The position numbers and the translations under genes were made by a program. A stretch of 64,000 nt of DNA from Streptomyces yangpuensis (GTDB lineage: Bacteria; Actinomycetota; Actinomycetes; Streptomycetales; Streptomycetaceae). How positions within the stretch are numbered: the stretch's first letter is position 1; every line of letters begins with the position of its first letter. Positions 8,149-17,191 of this stretch are shown here, piece by piece. The stretch is taken from contig NZ_LBMK01000002.1 of assembly GCF_001005295.1 (NCBI RefSeq), positions 1,333,545-1,397,544 of the forward strand, read 5' to 3'. Below the pieces are notes generated by a model. That model saw nothing but the letters and a program-made list of their open reading frames with translations, did no database searches and had not been told where the DNA came from.

Positions 8149-9767
8149 CCGGTGGCCCCGCGGGCGCCGCGCCGCCCGCTCCCACGATCCTCCCAGGCGG
8201 GCTTCCGGCCGGGCTCCCGGGTGCCGGCGCCGTGCCTGCTTCCGGTTTCGGCGCCTTCGTCGCCCGGGCCCGCGCGGCCGGCGTCCTGGTGGTCCAGCCC
8301 CGGATGGGCATGGCCGATCCGCTGCGGATGCGCGACGGCCTGCGGGCCACCCGGGACGCGGACGCCGTCACCGTCGGCACCGTCACGCTCGACAGCTACA
8401 CCCGCACCGGCGACCTCGACGCCGCCCGGCGCGCGCTCGCCGAGGGCGTCGGCCTCAACGGGTACCCGATCGCCACCCATTGCGCCGACACCACCCGTAC
8501 GGTCCTGCAGGGCGTGATGGACGCCCGCTTCCCGGTGCAGGTCCGGCACGGTTCGGCGATGCCCGAGCACATCGTCCGCGCACTGCTGGCGGTCGGCCTG
8601 GACGCCACCGAGGGCGGCCCGGTCTCGTACTGCCTGCCGTACAGCCGTACCCCGCTGCGCGAGGCGGTCACCGCCTGGCGGCGGAGCTGCGAACTGCTCG
8701 CCTCGATGCGGGAGTACGGATCCGAGCCGCATCTGGAGACCTTCGGCGGCTGCCTGATGGGGCAGCTGTGTCCGCCGAGCCTGCTGATCGCGGTGAGCGT
8801 GCTGGAGGCGCTGTTCTTCCGGCAGCACGGGCTGACCTCCGTCTCGCTCAGCTACGCCCAGCAGGCCGATCCGCGCCAGGACGAGGAGGCACTCACCGTC
8901 CTCGCCCGGCTGGCCGGTGAACTGCTGCCCGACGTCGACCACCACGTCGTGCTCTACGCCTACATGGGTGTCTTCCCGCGCTCGCCCGGCGGGGCCCGGC
9001 TGCTGCTGGAGGACGCGGCCCGGCTGGCGGTACGGGCCGGCGCCGCACGGCTGATCGTCAAGACCACCGCCGAGGCGCACCGGATACCGACCGTGGGGGA
9101 GAACGTCCGGGCGCTGGAGACGGCCGCCGCGGCCGCGGCCGACGAGCGGGCCCGTCCGGCGCTGAGCGCCGTGCCGAGGGCCTGCGGGCCCGGCACCGCT
9201 GCCACGGCCGCTGCCACGGCCGCTGCCACGGCCGCTGCCACGGCCGCCACCACGGCCGCCGCCACGGCCGTGGCCGTCGTGCCCGACACCGGTATCGAGG
9301 CGGAGGCGCGGGCGCTGATCGGCGCCGTGCTGGAGCTGGACACGGACGTCGGCCGGGCGCTGGTCAGGGCCTTCGCCGCCGGCTATCTGGACGTTCCCTA
9401 CTGCCTGCACCCCGACAACGCCGGCCGTGCCCGGACCTCGCTGGCGCCCGACGGCCGCCTGCTCTGGTCGAGCGTCGGCTCGATGCCGATCGCCGGCCTC
9501 GCGGCCGACGGCCCGCGTCCGCCGATCCTCGGCTCGGCCGGGCTGATCTCGGCGCTGTCCCACGTGCAGCGGACCTACGACGACCGCGCCGCCGACCCGT
9601 CCGCGCCCACCGCGACCGCCGAGGTCACCGCGGCCGCCTGCCCGCCACGCCCGCACCTACCTCAATGCCGGACGGACCCGCCACGCCCGCCCGAACCGCC
9701 ACGCACACCCGTTCCGCCCCGCACGACGTCCACGCCACGACGAGAGTTGGGACCGACCACACCATGA
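8145..9767 (+). CDS. Glutamate mutase E-like subunit
   Basis: 540 residues from a GTG overlapping the S-subunit stop. Family signatures: VQPRMGMADPLRMRDGL, VGTVTLDSYTRTGDL, GLNGYPIATH and RHGSAMPEH in the TIM-barrel half, and LDVPYCLHPDNAGRA in the C-terminal lobe, as in the epsilon subunit of methylaspartate mutase. It carries the substrate site while the S subunit carries B12. Oddities: an Ala/Thr-rich linker (about residues 352-375) made by a six-copy 12-nt repeat between the two lobes, and a Pro/Arg-rich tail of about 50 residues before the stop. Downstream ATGA overlap couples it to the synthetase-like gene. Likely supplies a 3-methylaspartate-type building block to the NRPS. Confidence 0.88.
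   Translation: MTGGPAGAAPPAPTILPGGLPAGLPGAGAVPASGFGAFVARARAAGVLVVQPRMGMADPLRMRDGLRATRDADAVTVGTVTLDSYTRTGDLDAARRALAEGVGLNGYPIATHCADTTRTVLQGVMDARFPVQVRHGSAMPEHIVRALLAVGLDATEGGPVSYCLPYSRTPLREAVTAWRRSCELLASMREYGSEPHLETFGGCLMGQLCPPSLLIAVSVLEALFFRQHGLTSVSLSYAQQADPRQDEEALTVLARLAGELLPDVDHHVVLYAYMGVFPRSPGGARLLLEDAARLAVRAGAARLIVKTTAEAHRIPTVGENVRALETAAAAAADERARPALSAVPRACGPGTAATAAATAAATAAATAATTAAATAVAVVPDTGIEAEARALIGAVLELDTDVGRALVRAFAAGYLDVPYCLHPDNAGRARTSLAPDGRLLWSSVGSMPIAGLAADGPRPPILGSAGLISALSHVQRTYDDRAADPSAPTATAEVTAAACPPRPHLPQCRTDPPRPPEPPRTPVPPRTTSTPRRELGPTTP
9198..9269 (+). repeat. Six-copy 12-nt in-frame tandem repeat
   Basis: Units of GCTGCCACGGCC: four exact copies (9198-9245) plus two degenerate copies to 9269. 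They encode an Ala-Ala-Thr-Ala-type linker inside the mutase E subunit. The length being a multiple of three keeps the frame. Confidence 0.9.
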
Positions 9768-10768
9768 CCACCGACGGGCACACGGCCCCCGCCGCACCGA
9801 TCCCGGACCCTGGACGCCATCTGACCACCCCGACCACCCGCAGCGCGCTCCGGATCCAGCATCAGCTCCTCTTCGCCGCCCGTGAGTTCCTGCGCGGACG
9901 GGGCTTCACCGAGCTGCTCCCGCCCGTCATCGGGCCGGTCACCGACCCCGGCTCGCGCGGCTCCAAGCAGGTCGACGTCGACTTCTACGGTCACCGCTAC
10001 AAGCTGATGACGAGCGCCATCCTCTACAAGCAGGCTTCGCTGCTGGCCTTCGACAAGATCTTCTGCATCGCGCCCAACGTCCGGCTGGAGCCGCTGGAGA
10101 CCGCCGGCACCAGCCGCCACCTGGCCGAGTTCCACCAGCTCGACGTGGAGGTCGCGGGAGCGAGCAGGGACGACGTCGTGCAGCTCGTCGAGGAGCTCGT
10201 GGTGCACATGGTCGACAGTGCGGTCCGGGAACTGCCCAAGGAGTTCGCCGAACTCGGCCGGGACACCGGCGCGTTCACCGAGCTGCTGAAGGGATCCTTC
10301 GGCCGGATGCGGCACGCCGAGGCCGTCACCGAGCTCCGGCGGCTCGGCCACCCGCAGAGCCCCGACGCCGAACTCGACTGGGACGGCGAGGCGCTGCTCT
10401 CCGCCCAGCGGGACCGGCCGTTCTTCGTCACCGACTACCCCAAGGGTTCGCGCGGCTTCTACGACCGGGAGTGCCCCGAACAGCCGGGCCTGTTGCGCAA
10501 CTTCGACCTGATCGCCGCCGAGGGCTACGGCGAACTGTGCAGCGGCAGCCAGCGCACCAACGACTACGCGGAGATCGTCACCCGGATGCGGGAGACCGGC
10601 GAGAACCCGCAGAAGTACCGCTGGTACCTCGACCTGGTCCGCGAGGGCGTGCCCGGCAGCGCGGGCTTCGGCATCGGCGTCGAGCGGCTGACCCGCTACG
10701 TCGCCGGGCTGGACGGGGTCTGGCAGGCCAGCGCGTTCCCGAAGCTGGCCGGGGTGGTGTCGCCGTGA
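9764..10768 (+). CDS. AsnRS-like stand-alone asparagine synthetase homologue (class II aaRS fold)
   Basis: 334 residues from an ATG overlapping the previous stop (ATGA). It is only the catalytic core of an Asp/Asn-tRNA synthetase: SRHLAEFHQLDVEV is the motif 2 region, and GFGIGVERLTRYVAGLDGVW is motif 3 with its ATP-binding Arg. There is no N-terminal OB-fold anticodon domain, so it should not charge tRNA. This is the architecture of archaeal asparagine synthetase-related proteins (AS-AR) and bacterial AsnA-like enzymes, which adenylate aspartate and amidate it. In this operon the likely acceptor is aspartate or 3-methylaspartate; that substrate is inference. Confidence 0.85.
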   Translation: MTTDGHTAPAAPIPDPGRHLTTPTTRSALRIQHQLLFAAREFLRGRGFTELLPPVIGPVTDPGSRGSKQVDVDFYGHRYKLMTSAILYKQASLLAFDKIFCIAPNVRLEPLETAGTSRHLAEFHQLDVEVAGASRDDVVQLVEELVVHMVDSAVRELPKEFAELGRDTGAFTELLKGSFGRMRHAEAVTELRRLGHPQSPDAELDWDGEALLSAQRDRPFFVTDYPKGSRGFYDRECPEQPGLLRNFDLIAAEGYGELCSGSQRTNDYAEIVTRMRETGENPQKYRWYLDLVREGVPGSAGFGIGVERLTRYVAGLDGVWQASAFPKLAGVVSP

Positions 10769-12051
10769 GCGACCTCACCGCCCCCGGCTTCCCCGAGGAG
10801 GAGGTCCGGCGGCGCGCCCGGGCCGGCGCGGCGGCGGCCTTCCCGCCGCCCGGCGAGTACGGCCGGGTCCTGTTCGGCGCGGGGGACGGCGCGGAGCAGG
10901 GCGGCGGCCCGCGGCCGTACGGTGGACGCGACCCGCTCGACGCGCTGCGGATCACCCCGCCGGTCCTGATGCCGCAGCGGCTCGCCCGGCTCATCGACCT
11001 CGGCCGCGAGCCCGGCCACCGGGACGTGGACCTGACGACCGCCCTGGGCGGCTTCACCTCCGCCCTGCCGGTGTACGTGTCGGCGCTCGGCTCCACCCGG
11101 GCGGCCGGCGGCGACCTCGGCCTTGCGCTCAGCAGGCAGGCGGGCGCGCTCGGCCTGCCCATGGTGATCGGCGAGAACGTCGTCCCCGTCAACGGCTACG
11201 GCAGACAGGGCGAGGCGGCGGACCGGGCCCTCCTCGGCCGCCTCCGCGCCTATGCGGAGGAGCTGCCGGACGGGCGGGGCGGGGTCGCGGTCCAGCAGTC
11301 CACCGAGGATGCCGACGCCGAGGTGTGGAACCTCGTGTACAGCGACCCGGCGGCCCTGCCGCTCCTCGCCTCCGGGCGGCTGGCCTTCGAGCTGAAGCTC
11401 GGACAGGGGGCCAAACCCGGCCTCGGCGGCATGACCGTCCTGGACGCCGAGGCGGCCGCCCGGGTCGGTGACCGCTACGGGCTCGACGACGTGTTCGGCG
11501 ACGGCCGGGTGCTGCGCTCCAGCACCCCCGGCACCTTCACGGCGGAGATCCTGCGCCAGCAGATCCGGCTGATGCGCAACAACTTCCCCCGGGCCCGGGT
11601 CTGGGTGAAGCTCCACCCGGGCCGGGACGTCGCCGAGGCCGCCCGGGTGGCGGCCGAGGCGGGCGCGGACGCCGTCACCGTGGACGGCGCCGAGGGCGGC
11701 ACCGGATGGGCGCCGGAGGCGTTCCCGGCCCAGGTCGGCCTGCCGCTCGCGGAGTGCCTGCGCCGGATCGCCGCCGCCGGGCCACCGCCGTGCCTGCTGG
11801 TCTCCGGACGGATGTGGGAGGGCGGCCGGGCGGTGAAGAGTCTGGCGCTCGGCGCCCGCGCGGTGGGCCTGGGCCGGGCGGCGCTGCTCGCGACGGCCGA
11901 GGACCCGCAGGCCGGACTGATCCGCTTCGCGGAATGCCTCGCGCTCGAACTGCGCATGCTGATCAGCGCACTCGGGAAATACACGCCGGAGGCGCTGGAC
12001 CGAGACGACGTATGGTCCCCGGATTTTCCCGGTATTCCCGCCGCCGGATAA
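10765..12051 (+). CDS. FMN-dependent glutamate-synthase-family protein (GltS domain alone)
   Basis: 428 residues, GTG start overlapping the previous stop. It is the FMN-binding barrel of glutamate synthase: ELKLGQGAKPGLGG, VWVKLHPGRDV, VTVDGAEGGTGWAPEA and LLVSGRMWEGGRAVKSLALGA are the phosphate- and flavin-binding loops. The glutaminase domain and the beta helix of full GltB are missing. Relatives of this size include the FMN component of N-methylglutamate synthase. It could reductively aminate a keto acid or act as an FMN oxidoreductase on the mutase product. It is the last gene of a four-gene overlapping operon and is followed by a strong hairpin. Confidence 0.85.
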   Translation: MSDLTAPGFPEEEVRRRARAGAAAAFPPPGEYGRVLFGAGDGAEQGGGPRPYGGRDPLDALRITPPVLMPQRLARLIDLGREPGHRDVDLTTALGGFTSALPVYVSALGSTRAAGGDLGLALSRQAGALGLPMVIGENVVPVNGYGRQGEAADRALLGRLRAYAEELPDGRGGVAVQQSTEDADAEVWNLVYSDPAALPLLASGRLAFELKLGQGAKPGLGGMTVLDAEAAARVGDRYGLDDVFGDGRVLRSSTPGTFTAEILRQQIRLMRNNFPRARVWVKLHPGRDVAEAARVAAEAGADAVTVDGAEGGTGWAPEAFPAQVGLPLAECLRRIAAAGPPPCLLVSGRMWEGGRAVKSLALGARAVGLGRAALLATAEDPQAGLIRFAECLALELRMLISALGKYTPEALDRDDVWSPDFPGIPAAG

Positions 12052-12072
12052 TCGAGAAGGATTTTCCCGTAG

Positions 12073-12104
12073 CCCGCCGAGGCGCCCCCGAGCGCCTCGG
12101 CGGG
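12073..12104 (+). terminator. Hairpin terminator of the mutase operon
   Basis: Perfect 13-bp stem (12073-12085 and 12092-12104) with a 6-nt loop, 22 nt after the stop of the GltS-like gene. It implies that the NRPS genes have their own promoter downstream. Confidence 0.8.
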
Positions 12105-12142
12105 CCGTCCTGTCTGCGCATTCGATGCCTGACGACCCTGTT

Positions 12143-12165
12143 GGTGAGCGGCAGTTGAAACTGCC
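12143..12165 (+). promoter_or_regulatory. Candidate operator before NRPS 1
   Basis: A perfect palindrome GGCAGTTGAAACTGCC (12150-12165) contains TTGAAA, a possible -35. Overlapping it, GGTGAGC (12143) and GTTGAAA (12154) are spaced by 11 bp, like the SARP-type repeats elsewhere in the window. No clear -10 was found. The first NRPS start is 93 bp downstream of the palindrome. Confidence 0.4.
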
Positions 12166-12257
12166 GATGGCCTTCCGGGCAATCTGCCGATCGGCCCGGA
12201 AACGCGGCCCTATCGTCGAGATCACTGCCCGCAGCGTCGTTAATTCATCGGGGTTGG

Positions 12258-15200
12258 ATGATGGAATCTCGCGGTTTTCCCTTCATATCCGTCGCACGCC
12301 GGTTCCCGGACCGTCCGGCCCTGAGGCTCGGCGCCCGGACCGTCACCTACCGGGAACTGGACGAACTGAGCGGCGCCCTCGCCACCCGCATCGCCGCCCG
12401 GATCGCCCCCGGCGCGACGGTGGCCGTCACCGGCCGGGACCGGCTCGACCATGTGGTCGGCCTGCTCGCCGCACTCCGGGCCGGCGCGACGTACCTCCCC
12501 CTGGACCGGGAGGCGCCCGAGGAGCGCAACCGCTGGATCCGCAACGACGCGGGTGCCGCCCTCGCCTGCAGCGACGGTGAACTGACCGGGCCCGAAGGCC
12601 CGGCCGGAGCCGCGGGCGATCCCGGCACCGGGCGGGACGGCGGACCGGGCTCCGCCGCGGGCTACCTCATCTACACCTCCGGCACCACCGGCCACCCCAA
12701 GGGGGTGCACGTCCCGCTCGCCGCGCTGACCGCCCACGTGGCAGCCGCCGTCGAATGCTTCGGCCTCACCGAGGACGACGTGGTGCTGCACTTCGCCCGC
12801 CCCACCGTGGACGTTGCCGTCGAACAGGTGCTCACCGCCCTCTCGGCCGGCGCCTGCCTCGTCGTACCGGAGCAGCAGCTCCTGGCCCCCGCCGCCCTGC
12901 TGGAGCTGCTGGACACCGAAGCCGTCACCGTGGCCAATCTCGCGGCCGGCTACTTCCAGGAGGTGGTGGCCGCCCTGCGCGAGGACGTCCGGCCTCCGCG
13001 CGCCCTGCGCCTGATGATCTCCGGTAGCGACCGCCTCCACCCGGACGCCGCGGCCCGCTGGCGGACCGCCACCGGGGTACCGCTGCTCAACGCCTACGGG
13101 CCGACCGAGACCGTCGTCACCGCCACCGTCCACGAGCCGGCCGGTCCGGACGCCGACGAGGCCCACACCGTTCCCATCGGCCGGCCGCTCCCCGGACGCC
13201 GTGCGTACGTGCTGGACGACCGGCTGCGGCCGGTGGCACCCGGCACGTCCGGCGAGCTGTACCTCGGCGGGCCCGTGCTGGCCTCCGGCTACCACGGCCG
13301 CCCGGGCCCGACCGCGGGCCGGTTCGTCGCGGACCCCTTCGCGCCCGAGCCGGGCGCCCGGATGTACCGCACCGGTGACCTCGTCCGGCGCTCCGGCGCC
13401 TACGCCCCGCTGGAGTTCGTCGGCCGTACGGACCACCAGGTGAAGATCCGCGGCTACCGCGTCGAGCCCGGCGAGATCGAGCAGGCCCTGGCCGGCCACC
13501 CGGACGTCGCCGCGGCCGTCGTGGTGGCGCACGAGGGCCGGCTCGCCGCGTACGTGACCGGCTCAGGCGCCGCCGTGGACGCCCCCGACCCCGCCGGGCT
13601 CCGCGCCCACCTGGCCGAGCGGCTCCCCGAGCACATGGTCCCCGCGACCGTCACCCCGCTCGATGCCTTCCCGCTGACCGCCGGCGGCAAGGTGGACCGG
13701 GCGGCGCTGCCCGAGCCCCAGGCAGAGCCCGCCGCGCCGGCTGCCGGCCGCCGCCCGCCCCGTACCCCCGCCGAACAGCTCATCGCCGCCGTCTGGTCCG
13801 ACGTGCTCGGGGTGCCCGAGGTCGGCGCCGACGACAACTTCTTCCACCTGGGCGGGGACTCCCTCACCGCCGTACGCGTGGTCGGCCGCGTCTTCGACGT
13901 GTTCGGCATGATCTCCCCGTACACCATCTTCGACGCGCCGACCCTCGGCGAGTTCGCCGCCGCGGTCACCGCCGCCTCCGACGACGGCGAGCGCCCGGCC
14001 CTGGAGCGGACCGGCGCCGACGAGGCGCCGCTCGCGAACTTCCAGCGCGGCCTGTGGTTCCTGGACCAGTGGAACCCGGGCTCGCCCACCTACATCGTGC
14101 CCTGGGTGTTCCGCTTCGCCGGGCCGGTCGACGCCGAGCTGCTCCGGCAGGCCCTGACCGGCGTGACCGACCGGCACGAGGCCCTGCGCACCACCTTCGA
14201 GCTGGGCGAGGACGGGCCCCGGCAGGTGGTCCACCCCTCGGTCGAGCTGCCGTTCACCGTCGTGGAGACCACCACCGCCGCGGTCGACGGCCTGCTCGCC
14301 GAGGCCGCACTGGTGCCCTTCGACCTGGAGACCGGCCCGCTCGTCCGCGCCCACCTCTACCGCACGGGTGAGACGTCCACCCTGCTGCTGCTCTGCCACC
14401 ACATCGTCTGGGACGAGGGCTCGCTCCCCGTCCTGGAGGCCGAACTGGCCGCCCTGTACGACTCCCTGGCCACCGGCCGGCCCCCCGGCCTCCCCGAACT
14501 CGCCGTCCAGTACACCGACTACAGCACCTGGCAGAGCCGGGACGACACCGCCGCGCGGCAACTCGGCCACTGGCGCGAGCACCTGCGCGATGCCCCCACC
14601 GAGCCTCTCCTCCCCACCGACCGGCCCCGCCCCGAACTCCAGTCGTTCCGCGGCGCGTTCCACCGCTTCGCGATGCCCCGGCCGGTCGCCGAGGCGGTCC
14701 GGGCACTGGCCCGCAGCGAGGACGCGACCCCGTTCATGGTGCTGCTCGCCGGTCTCGCCCTCACCCTCCACCGGCGCACCGGCCGGCGCGATCTGGTGCT
14801 CGGCTCTCCGGTGAGCGTCCGCGGCCGGGCCGAACTCGACGCGCTGATCGGCTACTTCGTCAACCTGCTGCCCCTGCGCGTCCGGCTCGACGAGGGCATG
14901 GACTTCCGCGACCTCGTCCGGCACGTCCGCGAGGTGGCGATCGACGGCTACCGCCACCAGGAGGCACCGTTCGACGCCATCGCCGGGGCCGTCATGGAGG
15001 AGCGTCCCGACGACCGGACCGAGGACCGCAACCCGCTCTGCCAGGTCCTCCTGGAACTGCACCCGCTGGACGACCGCCCGCTGACCATCGGCGGCACCCG
15101 GGTCACCCGCGAGCTGCACTCCAACCCGGTCTCCCGCTTCGACCTGTCGATCTCCGTCGACGACCGGGGTACCGACTTCACCGGCCGCTTCGAGTACGAC

Positions 15201-17045
15201 TCCGACCTGTTCGACGCCGCCACCATGGCCGAACTGTGCGAGGCCTGGCTCGGCACCCTCGCCACCGCCGTCGAGGCCCCCGTGCACACGCTCTTCGAGG
15301 ACCGCGCCGCCCGCGACCCGCATGCCCCCGCCCTGCTCTGCGGCGAGGCACGCCTCGACTACGGCACCCTGAACGAGCGCGCCAACCGCCTCGCCCACCA
15401 CCTCGGGGCCTCGGGCATCGGCCGCGGCGACACCGTCGCCGTCCTGGTCGAACGCGGACCGGACCTGGTGGTCGCGCTGCTCGCCGCACTGAAGGCCGGG
15501 GCCGCCTACACCCTGCTCGACCCGGACTTCCCGGCCGAGCGGCTGGCCGGCGCGGTCGCCGACTGCGGCGCCGCCCTGCTGGTCACCCACCGCCGCGCGA
15601 GCCCGCCGTTCCCCGTCGCCGGCCACCTCGACCTGGACGCCGCGGCCGCCGCCGTCGCGTCCCGCCCCGGCCACGACCCGGGCCTGCCCGTCACCGGCAC
15701 GGACCTCGCCTGCGTGATGTTCACCTCCGGCTCCACCGGCCGTCCCAAGGGCGTCGCCGTCCCGCACCGCGCCCTCACCACCACCTACCTCGGCCAGGAA
15801 TACGCCCGCTTCGGCCCCGACGAGGTGTGGCTGCAGTGCTCCCCGGTCTCCTGGGACGCCTTCGCCCTGGAGCTGTACGGCGCGCTCGCCTTCGGCGGGG
15901 TGTGCGTGCTCCAGCCCGGACAGCGGCCCGACCCGCAGGCCGTCGCCGAACTCACCCGTCGTCACGGCGTCACCCAGCTTCAGCTCTCCGCCAGCCTGTT
16001 CAACTTCCTGCTGGAGGAGTTCCCGGAGACGTACGACGGCCTCAAGGTGGCCTTCACCGCCGGGGAGCGGGCATCCGTCACCCACGTCGGGAAGGCCCTC
16101 GACCAGTACCCGGACCTGGTCGTCGCCAACGGCTACGGCCCGGTCGAGTCCCTCGGGCTCACCACCTGCCACCGCGCGACGCCGCAGGACGCCGCAGGAG
16201 CCTCCATCCCGATCGGCCACCCGCTGCACGGCAAGGCCGTCCACGTCCTCGACGAGCGGCTGCGGCCCGTCCCCGACGGCACCACCGGCGAGCTGTACGC
16301 GGCCGGTGGCGGGCTCGCCCTCGGCTACGTCGGCCGGCCCGGGCTGACCGCCGAGCGGTTCGTCGCGTCCCCGTTCGGGGCGCCCGGCGAACGCCTCTAC
16401 CGCACCGGCGACCTCGGCCACCGGACGGAAGAGGGGGTGCTGGAGATCACCGGCCGGATCGACGACCAGGTGAAGATCCGCGGCTTCCGTATCGAGCCCG
16501 GCGAGATCGAGGACGCGCTCACCCGCCACCCGTCGGTGGGGGAGGCGGCCGTCACCGTGCACGAGCCGGCCCCCGGCGACCGTCGAATCGCCGCGTACGT
16601 CACCGCCGTCGCCGCTGCGGGCGCTGCGGGCGGTGCGCAGGCGCCCGACCCGGACGCGCTGCTCGACCACCTGGCGGGGCTGCTGCCCGACCACATGGTG
16701 CCGGCCACGCTCGACGTGCTGGACGCGCTGCCGCTCAACCAGAACGGCAAGGTCGACCGCCGGGCCCTGCCCGCCCCGGCCGAACGCCGAGACGCCGCCC
16801 CGGCCGCCCATGCCGACCCGCTGAGCCGGGACCAGCGGCTGGTTGCCGACGCCGTGCGCGAGGTACTGAAACTGGCCGACGACCTCGGCCCGGACGCCGA
16901 CTTCTTCCGGATCGGCGGCAACTCGCTGGCCGCCGTACGGGTCGCCATGCGGCTCTCCCAGCAGACCGGCACCCGGGTCCCGCCGCAGGCGGTCTTCCGC
17001 GGCCGGACCGTCGCCGCCATCGCCGAACGGCTGTCCGCGCGATGA
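12258..17045 (+). CDS. NRPS 1: A-T-C-A-T
   Basis: 1595 residues; start is ATG 12258 or the adjacent ATG 12261. Domains by motif: A1 about 15-475 ([11 protein letters not shown] near 138), T1 LGGDSL near 531, C about 590-1010 (HHIVWDEG near 714), A2 about 1020-1500 ([11 protein letters not shown] near 1155), T2 IGGNSL near 1553. Lacking an N-terminal C domain it is the likely initiating synthetase. Hand-read selectivity positions: A1 D-V-E-N-M-S-A-V-T, A2 D-A-L-Q-F-A-G-G-L, neither matching a code I know. Asp235 is present in both, so alpha-amino acids are expected. The C-domain active site ends in DE instead of DG. Both A domains keep the GKVDR lysine. Confidence 0.93.
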   Translation: MMESRGFPFISVARRFPDRPALRLGARTVTYRELDELSGALATRIAARIAPGATVAVTGRDRLDHVVGLLAALRAGATYLPLDREAPEERNRWIRNDAGAALACSDGELTGPEGPAGAAGDPGTGRDGGPGSAAGYLIYTSGTTGHPKGVHVPLAALTAHVAAAVECFGLTEDDVVLHFARPTVDVAVEQVLTALSAGACLVVPEQQLLAPAALLELLDTEAVTVANLAAGYFQEVVAALREDVRPPRALRLMISGSDRLHPDAAARWRTATGVPLLNAYGPTETVVTATVHEPAGPDADEAHTVPIGRPLPGRRAYVLDDRLRPVAPGTSGELYLGGPVLASGYHGRPGPTAGRFVADPFAPEPGARMYRTGDLVRRSGAYAPLEFVGRTDHQVKIRGYRVEPGEIEQALAGHPDVAAAVVVAHEGRLAAYVTGSGAAVDAPDPAGLRAHLAERLPEHMVPATVTPLDAFPLTAGGKVDRAALPEPQAEPAAPAAGRRPPRTPAEQLIAAVWSDVLGVPEVGADDNFFHLGGDSLTAVRVVGRVFDVFGMISPYTIFDAPTLGEFAAAVTAASDDGERPALERTGADEAPLANFQRGLWFLDQWNPGSPTYIVPWVFRFAGPVDAELLRQALTGVTDRHEALRTTFELGEDGPRQVVHPSVELPFTVVETTTAAVDGLLAEAALVPFDLETGPLVRAHLYRTGETSTLLLLCHHIVWDEGSLPVLEAELAALYDSLATGRPPGLPELAVQYTDYSTWQSRDDTAARQLGHWREHLRDAPTEPLLPTDRPRPELQSFRGAFHRFAMPRPVAEAVRALARSEDATPFMVLLAGLALTLHRRTGRRDLVLGSPVSVRGRAELDALIGYFVNLLPLRVRLDEGMDFRDLVRHVREVAIDGYRHQEAPFDAIAGAVMEERPDDRTEDRNPLCQVLLELHPLDDRPLTIGGTRVTRELHSNPVSRFDLSISVDDRGTDFTGRFEYDSDLFDAATMAELCEAWLGTLATAVEAPVHTLFEDRAARDPHAPALLCGEARLDYGTLNERANRLAHHLGASGIGRGDTVAVLVERGPDLVVALLAALKAGAAYTLLDPDFPAERLAGAVADCGAALLVTHRRASPPFPVAGHLDLDAAAAAVASRPGHDPGLPVTGTDLACVMFTSGSTGRPKGVAVPHRALTTTYLGQEYARFGPDEVWLQCSPVSWDAFALELYGALAFGGVCVLQPGQRPDPQAVAELTRRHGVTQLQLSASLFNFLLEEFPETYDGLKVAFTAGERASVTHVGKALDQYPDLVVANGYGPVESLGLTTCHRATPQDAAGASIPIGHPLHGKAVHVLDERLRPVPDGTTGELYAAGGGLALGYVGRPGLTAERFVASPFGAPGERLYRTGDLGHRTEEGVLEITGRIDDQVKIRGFRIEPGEIEDALTRHPSVGEAAVTVHEPAPGDRRIAAYVTAVAAAGAAGGAQAPDPDALLDHLAGLLPDHMVPATLDVLDALPLNQNGKVDRRALPAPAERRDAAPAAHADPLSRDQRLVADAVREVLKLADDLGPDADFFRIGGNSLAAVRVAMRLSQQTGTRVPPQAVFRGRTVAAIAERLSAR

Positions 17046-17191
17046 CACCGCACCCGGCCCGCCGGCCCGTCCGCCGCCTCGTCAGCCGGCCTGGGATCCG
17101 GCCCGTCCGCCGCGCCGTCAGCCGACCCGTCGACCCGCCCGCCAGCCCGCCTTTCCGACCGCCCGTCCGACCGAAGGGAACGAGGCCGTGA
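17042..17191 (+). CDS. Possible 49-residue Arg/Pro-rich linker ORF
   Basis: Opens with an ATG overlapping the NRPS 1 stop (ATGA) and closes with a TGA overlapping the NRPS 2 start (GTGA), so it bridges the two genes by translational coupling. The product is basic and repetitive ([10 protein letters not shown] and [10 protein letters not shown] from a direct repeat in the DNA). No domain recognised. It may serve only to carry ribosomes across the junction; NRPS 2 also has its own GAAGGGA RBS, so this could be chance. Confidence 0.25.
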   Translation: MTPHPARRPVRRLVSRPGIRPVRRAVSRPVDPPASPPFRPPVRPKGTRP

